Positions 52,776 through 61,621 are shown, counted from the first letter of the stretch. The stretch: DNA of 64,000 bases from Pedococcus_A sp963730585 (GCA_963730585.1 CAVSSL010000014.1:72158-136157), one strand, 5' to 3'. Notes: a model not told the origin generated them from the letters alone. Translations and numbers: made by a program.

Positions 52776-53798
52776 TCAGGCCGGCAGGGGCTGGCCCTCC
52801 TGCTTGCCCAGCCGGGCCCTGGTCTCCTCGACGTCCATGCCGTGCAGGCGCAGCAGGTTCTCGCCCAGGATCTTCCTCTTGGCCTGCTCGGTGAGCTGCG
52901 GGTAGCCGTAGCCCTCGACGAGGTCCGGCGGCAGCTGGAAGTTCCAGAACGCCCGGATCGCCCACTGCGGGTGGAAGAGCGGAGCCTCGGAGCCGTAGAT
53001 GATCTTGTCCTCGCCGCACCAGAAGAGCAGCTTGCCGAGGATCTCGGCGAACATCCGCGGTGCCCGCACGACGAAGTTGATGGTGGCCGCGAGGCTCGCG
53101 TGGAGGTTCGGGTAGCGGATGAGCTGCCAGCAGGTCTCGTCGATGAACGGGAGGCCGACGTGGTAGATCACGAAGTTGATGTCGGGGAAGTTCGCGGCGG
53201 CGCCGTCCATGTCCCACGTCTGGGTGAACTCGACCGGCTGCGGCCCGAGCGGCACGCCCTTGTGCACCCCGATCAGGTTGATCCCCAGCTTCTGCAGGTG
53301 CTCGAAGACCGGGAAGGCCACCTTGGGGTCGTCCATCCGCCACGGCACCGGGCCGCCGTCCTCGTAGCGCACGTTGTAGAACTTGAACCCCTTGGCGCCG
53401 AACTCCTCGACCTGGCGGGTGATGTCGTCGAGGGCCTTCTTGCCCTCGAGCGGGTTGCACGTGCCCCAGAAGACGGTGCGGTCGGGGTCGAGCGCGGCGA
53501 GCTCCGTGCAGCGCTGCCACGCACTGAGCCCGTCGCGGTAGAGGTCGGTCAGGGGCAGCGGCATCGCGATGACGAGGTCGTTGTCGGACTGGTTGTAGAC
53601 CATCTCCCGGATCTCCTCCGGGCTCCACTTGTGCAGGAACTCCTCCGGCGGCATCACGGTCTCGCCCTCGGGAGTGAGGGTGGCGTGGAAGGCGTAGAGG
53701 TGGTTGGAGAACATCGTCCCCGCCGGCCCGTAGGCGTTGTCGGCGTCGAAGTTGAAGGGGTGGGCCACCCCGTCGAAGACAATCGCGTCACCGATCAT
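52776..53798 (-). CDS. amidohydrolase family (metal-dependent hydrolase or decarboxylase) protein
   Basis: A 340-residue amidohydrolase_2 protein. The N-terminus has FDGVAHPFNF where the family usually has a D-x-H-x-H-like first metal site (here degenerate). GAKGFKFYNVRYEDGGPVPW, then GINLIGVHKGVPLGPQPVEF (a metal-site His), INFVIYHVGLPFIDE (His) and DKIIYGSEAPLFHPQWAIR (acid where Asp is expected) follow the family order. It starts three bases after the DUF59 gene. As I recall, amidohydrolase-DUF59 pairs of this kind accompany actinobacterial propane monooxygenase (prm/mim) operons, yet no monooxygenase is present here. Confidence 0.85.
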   Translation of the reverse strand: MIGDAIVFDGVAHPFNFDADNAYGPAGTMFSNHLYAFHATLTPEGETVMPPEEFLHKWSPEEIREMVYNQSDNDLVIAMPLPLTDLYRDGLSAWQRCTELAALDPDRTVFWGTCNPLEGKKALDDITRQVEEFGAKGFKFYNVRYEDGGPVPWRMDDPKVAFPVFEHLQKLGINLIGVHKGVPLGPQPVEFTQTWDMDGAAANFPDINFVIYHVGLPFIDETCWQLIRYPNLHASLAATINFVVRAPRMFAEILGKLLFWCGEDKIIYGSEAPLFHPQWAIRAFWNFQLPPDLVEGYGYPQLTEQAKRKILGENLLRLHGMDVEETRARLGKQEGQPLPA

Positions 53799-53801
53799 GG
53801 C

Positions 53802-54227
53802 TCAGTGCTCCTTCGTTGCGGGTTCGCCTGTGGTCCAGTGCTTTTCGACGTATGCCGCGGGGTCGCCGACGCTGCTGGGCGGCGGGAGGAAGCGCAGCTT
53901 CTCTCGGGCACTCGGAGCGAGGCGCTCGGTGCTCCAGGCCTCGTCCCAGACGATCTCGACGTCGGCGCGCGTGATGCCGGGCATGCCCTCGACGCTGGTC
54001 CTGATCTCGGTGAGCACAGTGCTCGCGAACGGACACCATCCGCTGGTGAGCAGCAGCTCGACGCGGGCCCGGCCGGTGCCGTCGACGTGGGCCCGGTGGA
54101 GCAGGCCCATGTCGACGACGCTGATGCCCTTCTCGCGGCAGCAGGGGTCGTAGACGCCGGTGAGCCGCTCGCGGATCGCGGGGTCGACGCCGGCGTTCCT
54201 GGCACCCGCAGCGGTGGGGGTCGTCAT
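53802..54227 (-). CDS. MIP18/DUF59 family metal-sulfur cluster assembly factor
   Basis: A 141-residue protein from ATG at 54227. DPAIRERLTGVYDPCCREKG, ISVVDMGLLHRAHVDGTGRA and LLLTSGWCPFASTVLTEIRT make a DUF59/PaaD-like domain with conserved cysteines (PCC; GWCPF), known from iron-sulfur cluster maturation. The later EIVWDEAWSTERLAPSAREK is the usual end of the family. Co-transcribed with the amidohydrolase (three-base gap) and divergent from an IclR regulator. It may help mature a metal enzyme encoded elsewhere. Confidence 0.87.
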   Translation of the reverse strand: MTTPTAAGARNAGVDPAIRERLTGVYDPCCREKGISVVDMGLLHRAHVDGTGRARVELLLTSGWCPFASTVLTEIRTSVEGMPGITRADVEIVWDEAWSTERLAPSAREKLRFLPPPSSVGDPAAYVEKHWTTGEPATKEH

Positions 54228-54357
54228 GACCGCCAGTCTCGGCGGGTGCGGTCTCCCGCATAAGCCCCCGGGATTTCCCATGGCGAAACGTCTGTCCGAG
54301 CGACGGGGTGCGGGGCTAACCTCGATCGGGACGGCGTCGTCGGGAGGAGGCCGCGCC

Positions 54358-55176
54358 ATGAGCCAAGCCGAGCTGGCAGCCGCACGCGGCCAGGAGCCGG
54401 AGGACCTCGTGCAGAGCGTCTCGCGGGCGCTGCGGGTGCTCGAGGTCGTGACGACCTCCCCCGGGTTGCCGGTGAAGGCGATCGCCCGGCGCAGCGGACT
54501 CAACCTGTCGACGACCTACCACCTGGTGCGCACCCTGGCCTACGAGGGCTACGTGCGCCGGCTCCCCGACGGGTGCTACGACGTCGGCACCGAGCTGCCC
54601 CGGCGCTTCCACGACGTGGTCGAGTCGCTCGGACGGCCGCCGCAGTCGCGCGACGTGCTGTCGCACCTGGTGCAGGTGACCGGTTTGTCGGCCTACCTCG
54701 GACGGCTGAGCGCGTCGGGCATGGTGGTCGCCGAGGTGGTCGAGGGGCCGGGCTCGCCCTACCTCGAGGACTTCGAGGTGGGGCTCGAGGTGGCCGCGCA
54801 CGCCACGGCGCTCGGGAAGGCGCTCCTGGCCGCGATGCCGCGAGCCACCCGCAAGGACTACCTGCGCGAGCAGGGGCTGCCGGCCTTCACCCGGCAGACT
54901 GTCACCGACCCCGACGCCCTCGAGGGGTGGCTGCGGTCGGTCGACCTCGCGGGGCCGGTGGTCGAGCACAGCGAGTACCGCGACGGGGTCTCGTGCGCGG
55001 CGGCACTGGTGCCGCAGGCGGTTTCGGTGCCGCAGGGGGTCTCGGTGCCGCAGGTGCCGGCGTCCGCGACGGAGGGCCCGGTCTGGGCGGTGGTGGTGTC
55101 GACGCGCGCCGACGAGCTGCGCCCGCAGGTGGGCGAGGAGCTGATGCGCGCCGCCCGCGACCTCTCCCCTGCCTGA
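54358..55176 (+). CDS. IclR-family transcriptional regulator
   Basis: A 272-residue regulator from ATG at 54358, with GGGAGGAGG upstream. The N-terminal winged helix reads VSRALRVLEVVTTSPGLPVK, then AIARRSGLNLSTTYHLVRTL and AYEGYVRRL. The effector domain has HATALGKALLAAMPRATRKD and EYRDGVSCAAALV. Within the latter an 18-base tandem repeat inserts the short motif VPQAVSVPQGVSVPQVP, absent from typical members. Divergent from the DUF59-amidohydrolase operon across 130 bases, so it likely controls that pair in response to a small aromatic or organic acid. Confidence 0.9.
   Translation: MSQAELAAARGQEPEDLVQSVSRALRVLEVVTTSPGLPVKAIARRSGLNLSTTYHLVRTLAYEGYVRRLPDGCYDVGTELPRRFHDVVESLGRPPQSRDVLSHLVQVTGLSAYLGRLSASGMVVAEVVEGPGSPYLEDFEVGLEVAAHATALGKALLAAMPRATRKDYLREQGLPAFTRQTVTDPDALEGWLRSVDLAGPVVEHSEYRDGVSCAAALVPQAVSVPQGVSVPQVPASATEGPVWAVVVSTRADELRPQVGEELMRAARDLSPA
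55009..55053 (+). repeat. 18-bp in-frame tandem repeat in the IclR gene
   Basis: Units GTGCCGCAGGCGGTTTCG (55009-55026) and GTGCCGCAGGGGGTCTCG (55027-55044), then a half unit to 55053, encode repeated VPQ-x-VS. Copy number may vary between strains by slippage. Confidence 0.8.
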
Positions 55177-55216
55177 CGCTCGCCGCCCGACGCTCGCCGC
55201 CCGACGCTCGCCACAG
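55175..55216 (+). repeat. 14-bp tandem repeat at the IclR stop codon
   Basis: GACGCTCGCCGCCC occurs at 55175-55188 and 55189-55202, with a third, diverged unit to 55216. The stop codon TGA (55174-55176) overlaps the first unit. Confidence 0.75.
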
Positions 55217-55226
55217 GGCCCTCAGG

Positions 55227-56105
55227 TCAGCTGGCGCCCGGCACCGGCTTCAGCGGTGCGCCGCTGGCGAGGATGGCAGAGGTGAGCGCCTTGGCTGGCT
55301 CGGCCGGGGCGTTGCGGTTGGTCAGGAGCACGAGGTCGAGGTGGGGCAGCTTCGGCAGCCCGGCCGACGCGGGGAGCTCGACGAGGTCGGCCGGCATGAG
55401 GGTGCGCGCCATGACCGCCACCCCGAGACCGGCCCGCACCGCGGCAAGCACACCGTTGACCCCCTTGACGGTGCAGGTGATGCGGCTGCGGCGACCGACC
55501 CGCTCGAGAGTCTGCACGCTGATCGCGCGGCTCAGGCTCGGCGCCTGGTAGACCACCAGGGGCACCTGCTGCTCCGGCTCGAACCGGGTGCCCTCCACGG
55601 CCACCCAGACCAGCTGGTCGCGGCGCACCAGCTGTCCGCGGACTGGGCTCGGGGTGTTCGCACCACGCTTGACGAAGGCGACGTCGAGGTGGCCCGACTC
55701 GATGCGCTGCAGCAGGGCCTCGTTCTGCAACACGGTCAGCTCGAGGTCGATGCGCGGGTAGAGCTGGCGGAAGTCGCGCAGGATCTTGGGCAGCGGCGTC
55801 AGGGCGAGGTCGTCCGTGACACCGAAGCGCAGCCGACCGGACAGGTGTGAGCCGGTGAAGTAGCCGACCGCCCGCTCCTGGGCCGCCAGGATCTCGCGGG
55901 CGAAGCCCGCCATGGCCTCACCGTCGGAGGTCAGCGCGACGCTGCGGGTGTCGCGGACGAGGAGCGGCCGGCCGACAGCCTCCTCGAGACGTCGCACGTG
56001 CTGGCTCACCGTCGGCTGCCGTATGCCGAGGGCTTCCGCCGCGCGGGTGAAGCTCAGTGACTGCGTGACGGCGAGGAAGGTGCGCAACAGTTCCGGGTCG
56101 TACAC
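55227..56105 (-). CDS. LysR-family transcriptional regulator
   Basis: A 292-residue LysR regulator from GTG at 56105. The N-terminal helix-turn-helix is clear (YDPELLRTFLAVTQSLSFTR, then AAEALGIRQPTVSQHVRRLE and EAVGRPLLVRDTRSVALTSD). The effector half has GRLRFGVTDDLALTPLPKIL, LQRIESGHLDVAFVKRG and GLGVAVMARTLMP. It is divergent from an MFS exporter gene, the usual layout of LysR-controlled efflux, and two T-N11-A dyads lie in the gap between them. Confidence 0.93.
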   Translation of the reverse strand: MYDPELLRTFLAVTQSLSFTRAAEALGIRQPTVSQHVRRLEEAVGRPLLVRDTRSVALTSDGEAMAGFAREILAAQERAVGYFTGSHLSGRLRFGVTDDLALTPLPKILRDFRQLYPRIDLELTVLQNEALLQRIESGHLDVAFVKRGANTPSPVRGQLVRRDQLVWVAVEGTRFEPEQQVPLVVYQAPSLSRAISVQTLERVGRRSRITCTVKGVNGVLAAVRAGLGVAVMARTLMPADLVELPASAGLPKLPHLDLVLLTNRNAPAEPAKALTSAILASGAPLKPVPGAS

Positions 56106-56134
56106 AGCGGCTCCTCGTCCCTCTCAGGCTGCTC

Positions 56135-56181
56135 ATTGCGTTTCACAATGGCACTTATAGGACTCATTCTCGCCCAGAATG
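56135..56181. promoter_or_regulatory. two LysR-type dyads in the LysR/MFS divergent promoter
   Basis: ATTG-CGTTTCA-CAAT (56135-56149) is a 15-base T-N11-A box. A second dyad CATTC-TCGCCCA-GAATG spans 56165-56181, about 31 bases on (centre to centre). A -10-like TTATAG (56155-56160) lies between them. This is the classic recognition plus activation site layout of LysR regulators. Not in either gene. Confidence 0.72.
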
Positions 56182-56268
56182 GCCTGAACCGCCCAATGGA
56201 TGGCCGAGACTGGACCGGCACACCTGCACCGCCACCGACCTCCTCGACGCCACCGCACCAGGACGACC

Positions 56269-57591
56269 ATGACCGTCACCGACGCCGCTTCTGTCCGCCT
56301 CGCCAATCCCCTTGTCCGCCAGCGCCTCTCGCGCTCCTTCCCAGCGCTTGCCAACCGCAACTTCCGGCTGCTGCTCCTCGGCCTGCTCGTGTCGGGCACC
56401 GGCGGCTGGATCCAGCGCATCGCGCAGGACTGGCTGGTCCTGACCCTCACCGACAGCCCCACTGCGGTGGGCATCACGACCGCGTTCCAGTTCGTGCCGA
56501 CCCTGCTGCTCGGCATGCACGGCGGGATGCTGGCCGACCGCTTCCCCAAGCGACGCCTGCTGCTCGTCACCCAGGTCTCCATGGCGCTCACCGCCGCGGC
56601 CCTGGCGGCCGTCACCCTGGGCGGTCAGGTCGAGGTCTGGCACGTCTACGCGCTGGCCCTCGTGCTGGGCGTGGTCACGGCGGCCGACAACCCGGTGCGC
56701 CAGTCCTTCGTCTCCGAGGTGGTGCAGGGCCCACAGCTGCCGGGCGCCATCAGCCTCGTCTCGTGCACCTTCCAGATCGGGGCGATGGCCGGCCCCGTGC
56801 TCGGCGGCCTGCTCATGGGTTCGCTGGGCGCCGGCTACGCCTTCGCCATCAACGCCGTCAGCTTCGTCGCTCCGGTCACCGCGCTGCTCCTGATGCGTGA
56901 CACCGGAGGCGCCTCGCGGGCCCGGCTCGCCTCGGCCTCCGCGCCGAGCATCCGCGAGGGGCTGCACTACGCGCGCCGCACCTCCACCGTCCTGTGGCCC
57001 ATCGTCATGGTCGGAGCCTTCGGGTTCTTCACCATCAGCCTGCCCGTGACGCTGGCGGCCTTCGCCAAGAACGAGTTCCACTCCGGGGCGAGCGGTCTGG
57101 GGCTGCTCAACGGCGTGGCCGCCCTCGGCGCGCTGTTCGGGGCCATGCGCACGGCCCGGCGCCCCGAGCCGCCGCGCCTGCGCAGCGTCGGTGGTGCGGG
57201 TGCCGCCCTCGCGGCCGCCATGCTCGTGGCCGCGGCCGCGCCCAACGAGGCCAGCTTCACCGTGCTCCTCGTGCTCGTCGGCGCGGCCAACCTCGGGTTC
57301 CTCACCACCGCACAGTCGCTGGTCCAGGTGGCGGCGCTCGACCACCTGCGCGGACGCGTCGTCGGCCTCTACATGCTCGTCTTCATCGGCAGCGGCGCGA
57401 TCGGTGGTCCGGTGGTCGGGTTCCTGGCGGAGCACTTCGGCGCACGGGTGGCGCTGCTCGCGTCCGGGGCGGTGCCCGCGGTGGTGACGGTGCTCGTGTG
57501 CCAGCGCCTCGCCCGTCGCGCCGACCTGCGGCTCGCGCTGCGTCCGGTGACGGTGCGCCTGGTCCGGCCCTCCGTCGTCCCCCGAGGCTGA
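56269..57591 (+). CDS. MFS transporter (EntS/DHA3-like)
   Basis: A 440-residue major facilitator protein with about twelve transmembrane helices. FPALANRNFRLLLLGLLVSG is the usual first helix of DHA3/EntS-like exporters, and GMHGGMLADRFPKRRLLLVT is the conserved loop 2-3. DNPVRQSFVSEVVQG, GPVLGGLLMGSLGAGYAFAI, ALDHLRGRVVGLYMLVFIGS and GGPVVGFLAEHFGARVALLA also fit. I chose ATG 56269 (MTVTDAASV) over an upstream ATG whose leader has no membrane-protein character. It is likely to export a drug or metabolite sensed by the LysR regulator. Confidence 0.92.
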   Translation: MTVTDAASVRLANPLVRQRLSRSFPALANRNFRLLLLGLLVSGTGGWIQRIAQDWLVLTLTDSPTAVGITTAFQFVPTLLLGMHGGMLADRFPKRRLLLVTQVSMALTAAALAAVTLGGQVEVWHVYALALVLGVVTAADNPVRQSFVSEVVQGPQLPGAISLVSCTFQIGAMAGPVLGGLLMGSLGAGYAFAINAVSFVAPVTALLLMRDTGGASRARLASASAPSIREGLHYARRTSTVLWPIVMVGAFGFFTISLPVTLAAFAKNEFHSGASGLGLLNGVAALGALFGAMRTARRPEPPRLRSVGGAGAALAAAMLVAAAAPNEASFTVLLVLVGAANLGFLTTAQSLVQVAALDHLRGRVVGLYMLVFIGSGAIGGPVVGFLAEHFGARVALLASGAVPAVVTVLVCQRLARRADLRLALRPVTVRLVRPSVVPRG

Positions 57592-57725
57592 CACGGCGGT
57601 TCCCTTGGGCTGACGCGTGCCGGTAAGGACCGGCCCGCCTCGGGCAGCCAACTCTCATACCGCCTCCCTGCCGCGCCGCGGCTCGAGACGGTTCCGACTG
57701 GCAACCCACTGCGAAGGGAACCCCC

Positions 57726-58448
57726 ATGAGCTCCACCTCCACCACCTCGAGGCTCCGCCTCCTCGTCCCCGGCGTCGCCATCGCCGTCCTGTTCGCCATG
57801 CTGGCCCTGGCCCTCCCCCGGGCCAGTGCCGACGCGGCGGCACCCGCCGCTCTCGCCCGGCACGACGGCCACGGCGGAGCGGTCGCCACCACCCGCCTGC
57901 CACACACCGCCGCCCAGCTCGCGCTCCACGACCAGATGCGGCGGCTGTGGGAGGACCACATCACGTGGACGCGGCTCGCGATCGTCACCTTCGCCGACGG
58001 GTCCGCCGGGTTCTCCCCCACCGCCGCGCGCCTGCTGAAGAACCAGGACGACATCGGCAACGCCATCAAGCCCTACTACGGCGACGCCGCAGGCAAGCAG
58101 CTGACCGCCCTGCTGCGCGACCACATCACCATCGCGGTCGACGTCCTCCAGGCCGCCAAGGCCAACGACGCCACGGCCTTCGCCTCAGCGAAGGCCCGCT
58201 GGTACGCCAACGCCGACGACATCGCCGACTTCCTCGCCTCCGCGAACCCCCGCTACTGGCCGCAGTCGGAGATGCGCGCGGGCATGCGCGCGCACCTCGA
58301 CCAGACCCTCGCCGAGGCCGCCCACGAGCTCGGCGGCGACTACTCAGCGAGCATCGCGGACTATGAGCAGGTGCACACGCACATCCTCGCCATGGCCGAC
58401 CTGCTCAGCTCCGGCATCATCCGCCAGTTCCCGGGCCGCGTGGGCTGA
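57726..58448 (+). CDS. conserved secreted protein of unknown function
   Basis: A 240-residue protein from ATG at 57726 with a GAAGGGA ribosome site. The N-terminus is an export signal (RLRLLVPGVAIAVLFAMLAL, then ALPRASADA). The rest is all-helical and well conserved in actinobacteria and bacilli as far as I recall: ALHDQMRRLWEDHITWTRLA, LLKNQDDIGNAIKPYYGDAA, KARWYANADDIADFLASANP and VHTHILAMADLLSSGIIRQF. Several His/Glu/Asp could bind metal, as in four-helix hemerythrin or ferritin-like folds, but no standard motif is complete. Function not known. Confidence 0.82.
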   Translation: MSSTSTTSRLRLLVPGVAIAVLFAMLALALPRASADAAAPAALARHDGHGGAVATTRLPHTAAQLALHDQMRRLWEDHITWTRLAIVTFADGSAGFSPTAARLLKNQDDIGNAIKPYYGDAAGKQLTALLRDHITIAVDVLQAAKANDATAFASAKARWYANADDIADFLASANPRYWPQSEMRAGMRAHLDQTLAEAAHELGGDYSASIADYEQVHTHILAMADLLSSGIIRQFPGRVG

Positions 58449-58488
58449 CCGAGGGGGCAGCCTCGGCTCGGCCAGCGCGGTCGATGGT

Positions 58489-58873
58489 TCAGGCCGGCGG
58501 CATCTGGATGACGCCGATGATGTTGCCGGCCGGATCCTTGAACCACGCGATGGCGCCACCCATGTCCCGCGAGATGCCCTTCTCGTCGGTCTTGATCGGC
58601 TCGTCGGTGTACTGCTCGAAGGTCACGCCTCTGGCCCTGAGGTCTTCCACCGCCGACTCGACGTCGTCCACGACGATGGTGAGCACGGTGAACGTCGCCG
58701 GCTCGTGGTTGGGCTTGGGATAGACCATGGCCTGTCCCACCGCCGGCGAACTTCAGGAGCAGGCCGTCGAACATCTCCTCGACGTCGAAGCCGAGCATGT
58801 CGGAGTAGAAGGCCTTGGCGGCGGGGACGTCGTTGACGGAGAAGCTGCTCATCACCTGGTTGCTGCCGAACAT
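58489..58873 (-). pseudogene. VOC family (glyoxalase-like) protein, one frameshift
   Basis: ATG at 58873. The first half reads MFGSNQVMSSFSVNDVPAAK, then FYSDMLGFDVEEMFDGLLLK and FAGG. At 58738-58740 one G too many (minus strand) breaks the frame. GQAMVYPKPNHEPATFTVLT, then VVDDVESAVEDLRARGV, EQYTDEPIKTDEKG and FKDPAGNIIGVIQMPPA continue in the next. Removing it gives 127 residues, the usual VOC length, with clean matches on both sides, so sequencing error is likely. The alternating beta-alpha-beta pattern and the FKDPAGN turn are typical. Confidence 0.8.
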
Positions 58874-58976
58874 CGGGCACTCCTTGGGGGCGGGTGGGAC
58901 CTGGTCTCCGTTCCAGTCTCGCCCCGGCCAGGTGTGCCCACCTCGGCCCGATGGCGTGGCTGAAGGCGACCGCCCC

Positions 58977-59016
58977 GTATGCCGCGCGCCACCCTTTTGG
59001 CGCGCACGCGGCATAC
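58977..59016. terminator. hairpin built from facing GTATGCCG motifs
   Basis: GTATGCCGCG (58977-58986) faces CGCGGCATAC (59007-59016). Inside, GCGCGCC (58984-58990) can pair with GGCGCGC (58999-59005). The two stems share bases 58984-58986, so they are alternatives. It lies in the divergent gap between the VOC gene and the molybdopterin enzyme, where a terminator would not be expected. Confidence 0.6.
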
Positions 59017-59152
59017 CCGGGGTGCGGTGAGAGGCGCATGGTCACGCCGACGGAGTCGAAGGGAGTCGTGCTGCTCGAGGCTCGACAGCGCCGCGGCGAC
59101 GGCGCGACGATGTGCTGACAAGGATCGACGTCTCGGCCCAAGGGAGGGTCCG

Positions 59153-61577
59153 ATGAGCACGACGGCTCCTGCGCAGCACCGTGACCGAACCGCACCAGCC
59201 GGCGAGGACGTCCCCACCTTCTGTCCGTTGTGCGTCTCGCGGTGTGGTGCGACGGCGACCGTGTCGGACGGGGTCCTCACCTCCTTGCGACCGGACCCCA
59301 CGCACCCCACCGGCGCGGCTCTCTGCGTCAAGGGCAAGGCCGCGCCCGAGCTGGTCGCCCACCGCGACCGCCTGCTGCAGCCGCTGCGCCGCACCCAGCC
59401 CAAGGGCGCGCCAGACCCGGGCTGGGAGACGATCACGTGGGACGAGGCGCTCGACACGGTGGCGGAGCGGCTGACCGCGCTGGCCCGCGAGCACGGGCCC
59501 GAGTGCGTGGTCTTCGGGTCGAGCTCCCCCTCGACGTCGGCGATGTCGGACTCGGTCGACTGGCTCAACCGGCTGCGCCGCGCGTTCGGCAGCCCCAACC
59601 TCTGCGTCTCCATGGAGCTGTGCGGGTGGGGTCGCTACCTGGCGCCGCTCTACACCTTCGGGGCACCGGTCCCGGGGGCCTACATGCCGGACCTCGAGCG
59701 GGCCGAGTGCATCCTCTACTGGGGCTACAACCCCTCGGTGGCCCGCCTCGTGCACGCGACGGCGACGACGGCCGCGCTGCGCCGGGGGGCCAAGCTGGTG
59801 GTGGTCGACCCCCGCCGCGCCGGCCTGGCGACGAAGGCCGACCACTGGCTCCGGGTGCGGCCGGGCACCGACACGGCCCTGGCCTTGTCGATCACCCACG
59901 TCATGCTCGAGAACGACTGGTACGACGACGGACTTCGTCCGTCGCTGGACGAACGCTCCACTGCTGGTGCGAGACGACACCGGCCGCCTGCTCCGCGAGA
60001 GCGAGGTCCTGCCCACCGGGGACCGGGCCCGCTTCGTGGCGTGGGACGAGACCGCCGGAGCGCCCGTGGGCTACGACCCGCGCACCGGGAGGTACGACGT
60101 CAGCGAGGACCGGTTGGCGCTGAACGGAACTCACGAGGTGGAGACGACCGCGGGGCTGACCACCTGCACGCCCGTCTTCGAGCTCATCAGGCGCCGCTGT
60201 GCCGAGATGGCGCCGGAGGTGGCCGAGGGTGTCACCGGTGTCCCGGCGACGAGCATCATCGAGGCGGCACGGACTCTGTGGCAGGCGAGGCCGGTGGCCT
60301 TCTACGCCTGGAGCGGGGTGGAGCAGCACAGCAACGCCACCCAGACCGCACGAGCCATCGGGCAGCTCTACGCCCTGACCGGCTGCCTCGACGCCCCGGG
60401 CGGCAACGTCCTCTTCACCCCGGTGCCCACCAACCCGATCGAGGGCGCCGAGCTGATCAGCGCCGACCAGCGCGCCAAGGCGATCGGGCTCGACCGACAC
60501 CCGCTCGGCCCACCGCGCTTCGAGTTCGTGACCGGCGAGGACTTCTACCGGGCCGCCCTGGAGGGCGTGCCGTACCGGGCCCGCGGTCTGGTGAACTTCG
60601 GCACGAACTACGTCATGGCCCACCCCGACAGCGGCCGTGGGCGGGATGCGTTGGCATCGCTCGACTTCTTCGTCCACGCCGACCTGTTCATGACCCCCAC
60701 GGCCGAGCTGGCCGACATCGTGCTGCCGGTCACCACGCCGTGGGAGGCCGAGGCGCTCCGGGTCGGTTTCGAGGTCAGCCAGGAGGCCCAGTCCCGGGTC
60801 CAGCTCCGCCGCAGGCTGGTCGCGCCCCGCGGGGAGGCCCGCTCCGACCTGCAGGTCATCTTCGCCCTCGCGGTGCGACTCGGCCTCGGGGACAGGTTCT
60901 TCGGCGGCGACCTCGAGGCGGCGTGGAGCCACCAGCTCGCCCCCAGCGGGGTCACCCTCGAGCAGCTGCGCGCCAACCCGGCGGGCGTGCAGCTGCCGCT
61001 GCGCACGGCATACCGGAAGTTCGCCCGCGAAGAGGCGGGCACAGCGCGTGGCTTCCCGACCCCCTCACGCAAGGTGGAGCTCTGGTCCGAGACCTTCGCC
61101 GAGCACGGCTACCCCGCCCTGGCGACGTATGACGAGCCGTCCATCAGCCCGACCTCCCGGCCGGACCTGGCGCGCGAGTTCCCGCTCGTCCTCACCTGCG
61201 CCAAGAGCCTGCGGTTCTGCGAGTCCCAGCACCGCAACATTGCCAGCCTGCGCCGGGCCGAGCCGGACCCGGAGGTGGAGCTGCACCCGTCAGCGCCGCG
61301 GCCGTCCGGGGCGTGCGCGAGGGCGACTGGGTGCGCATCACGACGCCCGGGGGCAGCATCCGGGCTCGGGCCAAGCTCAACAAGAACCTCGCTCCCGGAC
61401 GTCGTCTGCGGACAGCACGGTTGGTGGCAGGCCGGCCCCGAGGTCGACCAGCCCGGCTACCCGCCCTACGGGCCCGACAGCGCCAACCTCAACCTGGTGC
61501 TGCGGCAGGGTCCGAGCGACCCGATCAGCGGCAGCGCACCGCTGCGGGCCTCCCTCTGCGAGATCACCTTGGTGTGA
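59153..61577 (+). pseudogene. molybdopterin oxidoreductase (DMSO reductase family), frame-broken
   Basis: ATG at 59153 with GGGAGGG upstream. The N-terminus binds a 4Fe-4S cluster (FCPLCVSRCGATATV, then ALCVKG: C-x2-C-x3-C-n-C). WETITWDEALDTVAERL, SMELCGWGR (candidate Mo-ligand Cys) and YWGYNPSVARLVHATATTAA follow. Frames change near 59942, near 61290 and near 61400. Between and after them, FYAWSGVEQHSNATQTARAI, ADLFMTPTAELADIVLPVTT and GQHGWWQ, then DSANLNLVLRQGPSDPISGS complete the enzyme (~807 residues). The type resembles acetylene hydratase or formate dehydrogenase relatives; the substrate is unknown. No partner subunits or maturation genes are adjacent. Confidence 0.78.
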
Positions 61578-61621
61578 CGTTGGTCGTCTGGGCGTCACGA
61601 TCGTGGGCGCTCGGGACCGCC

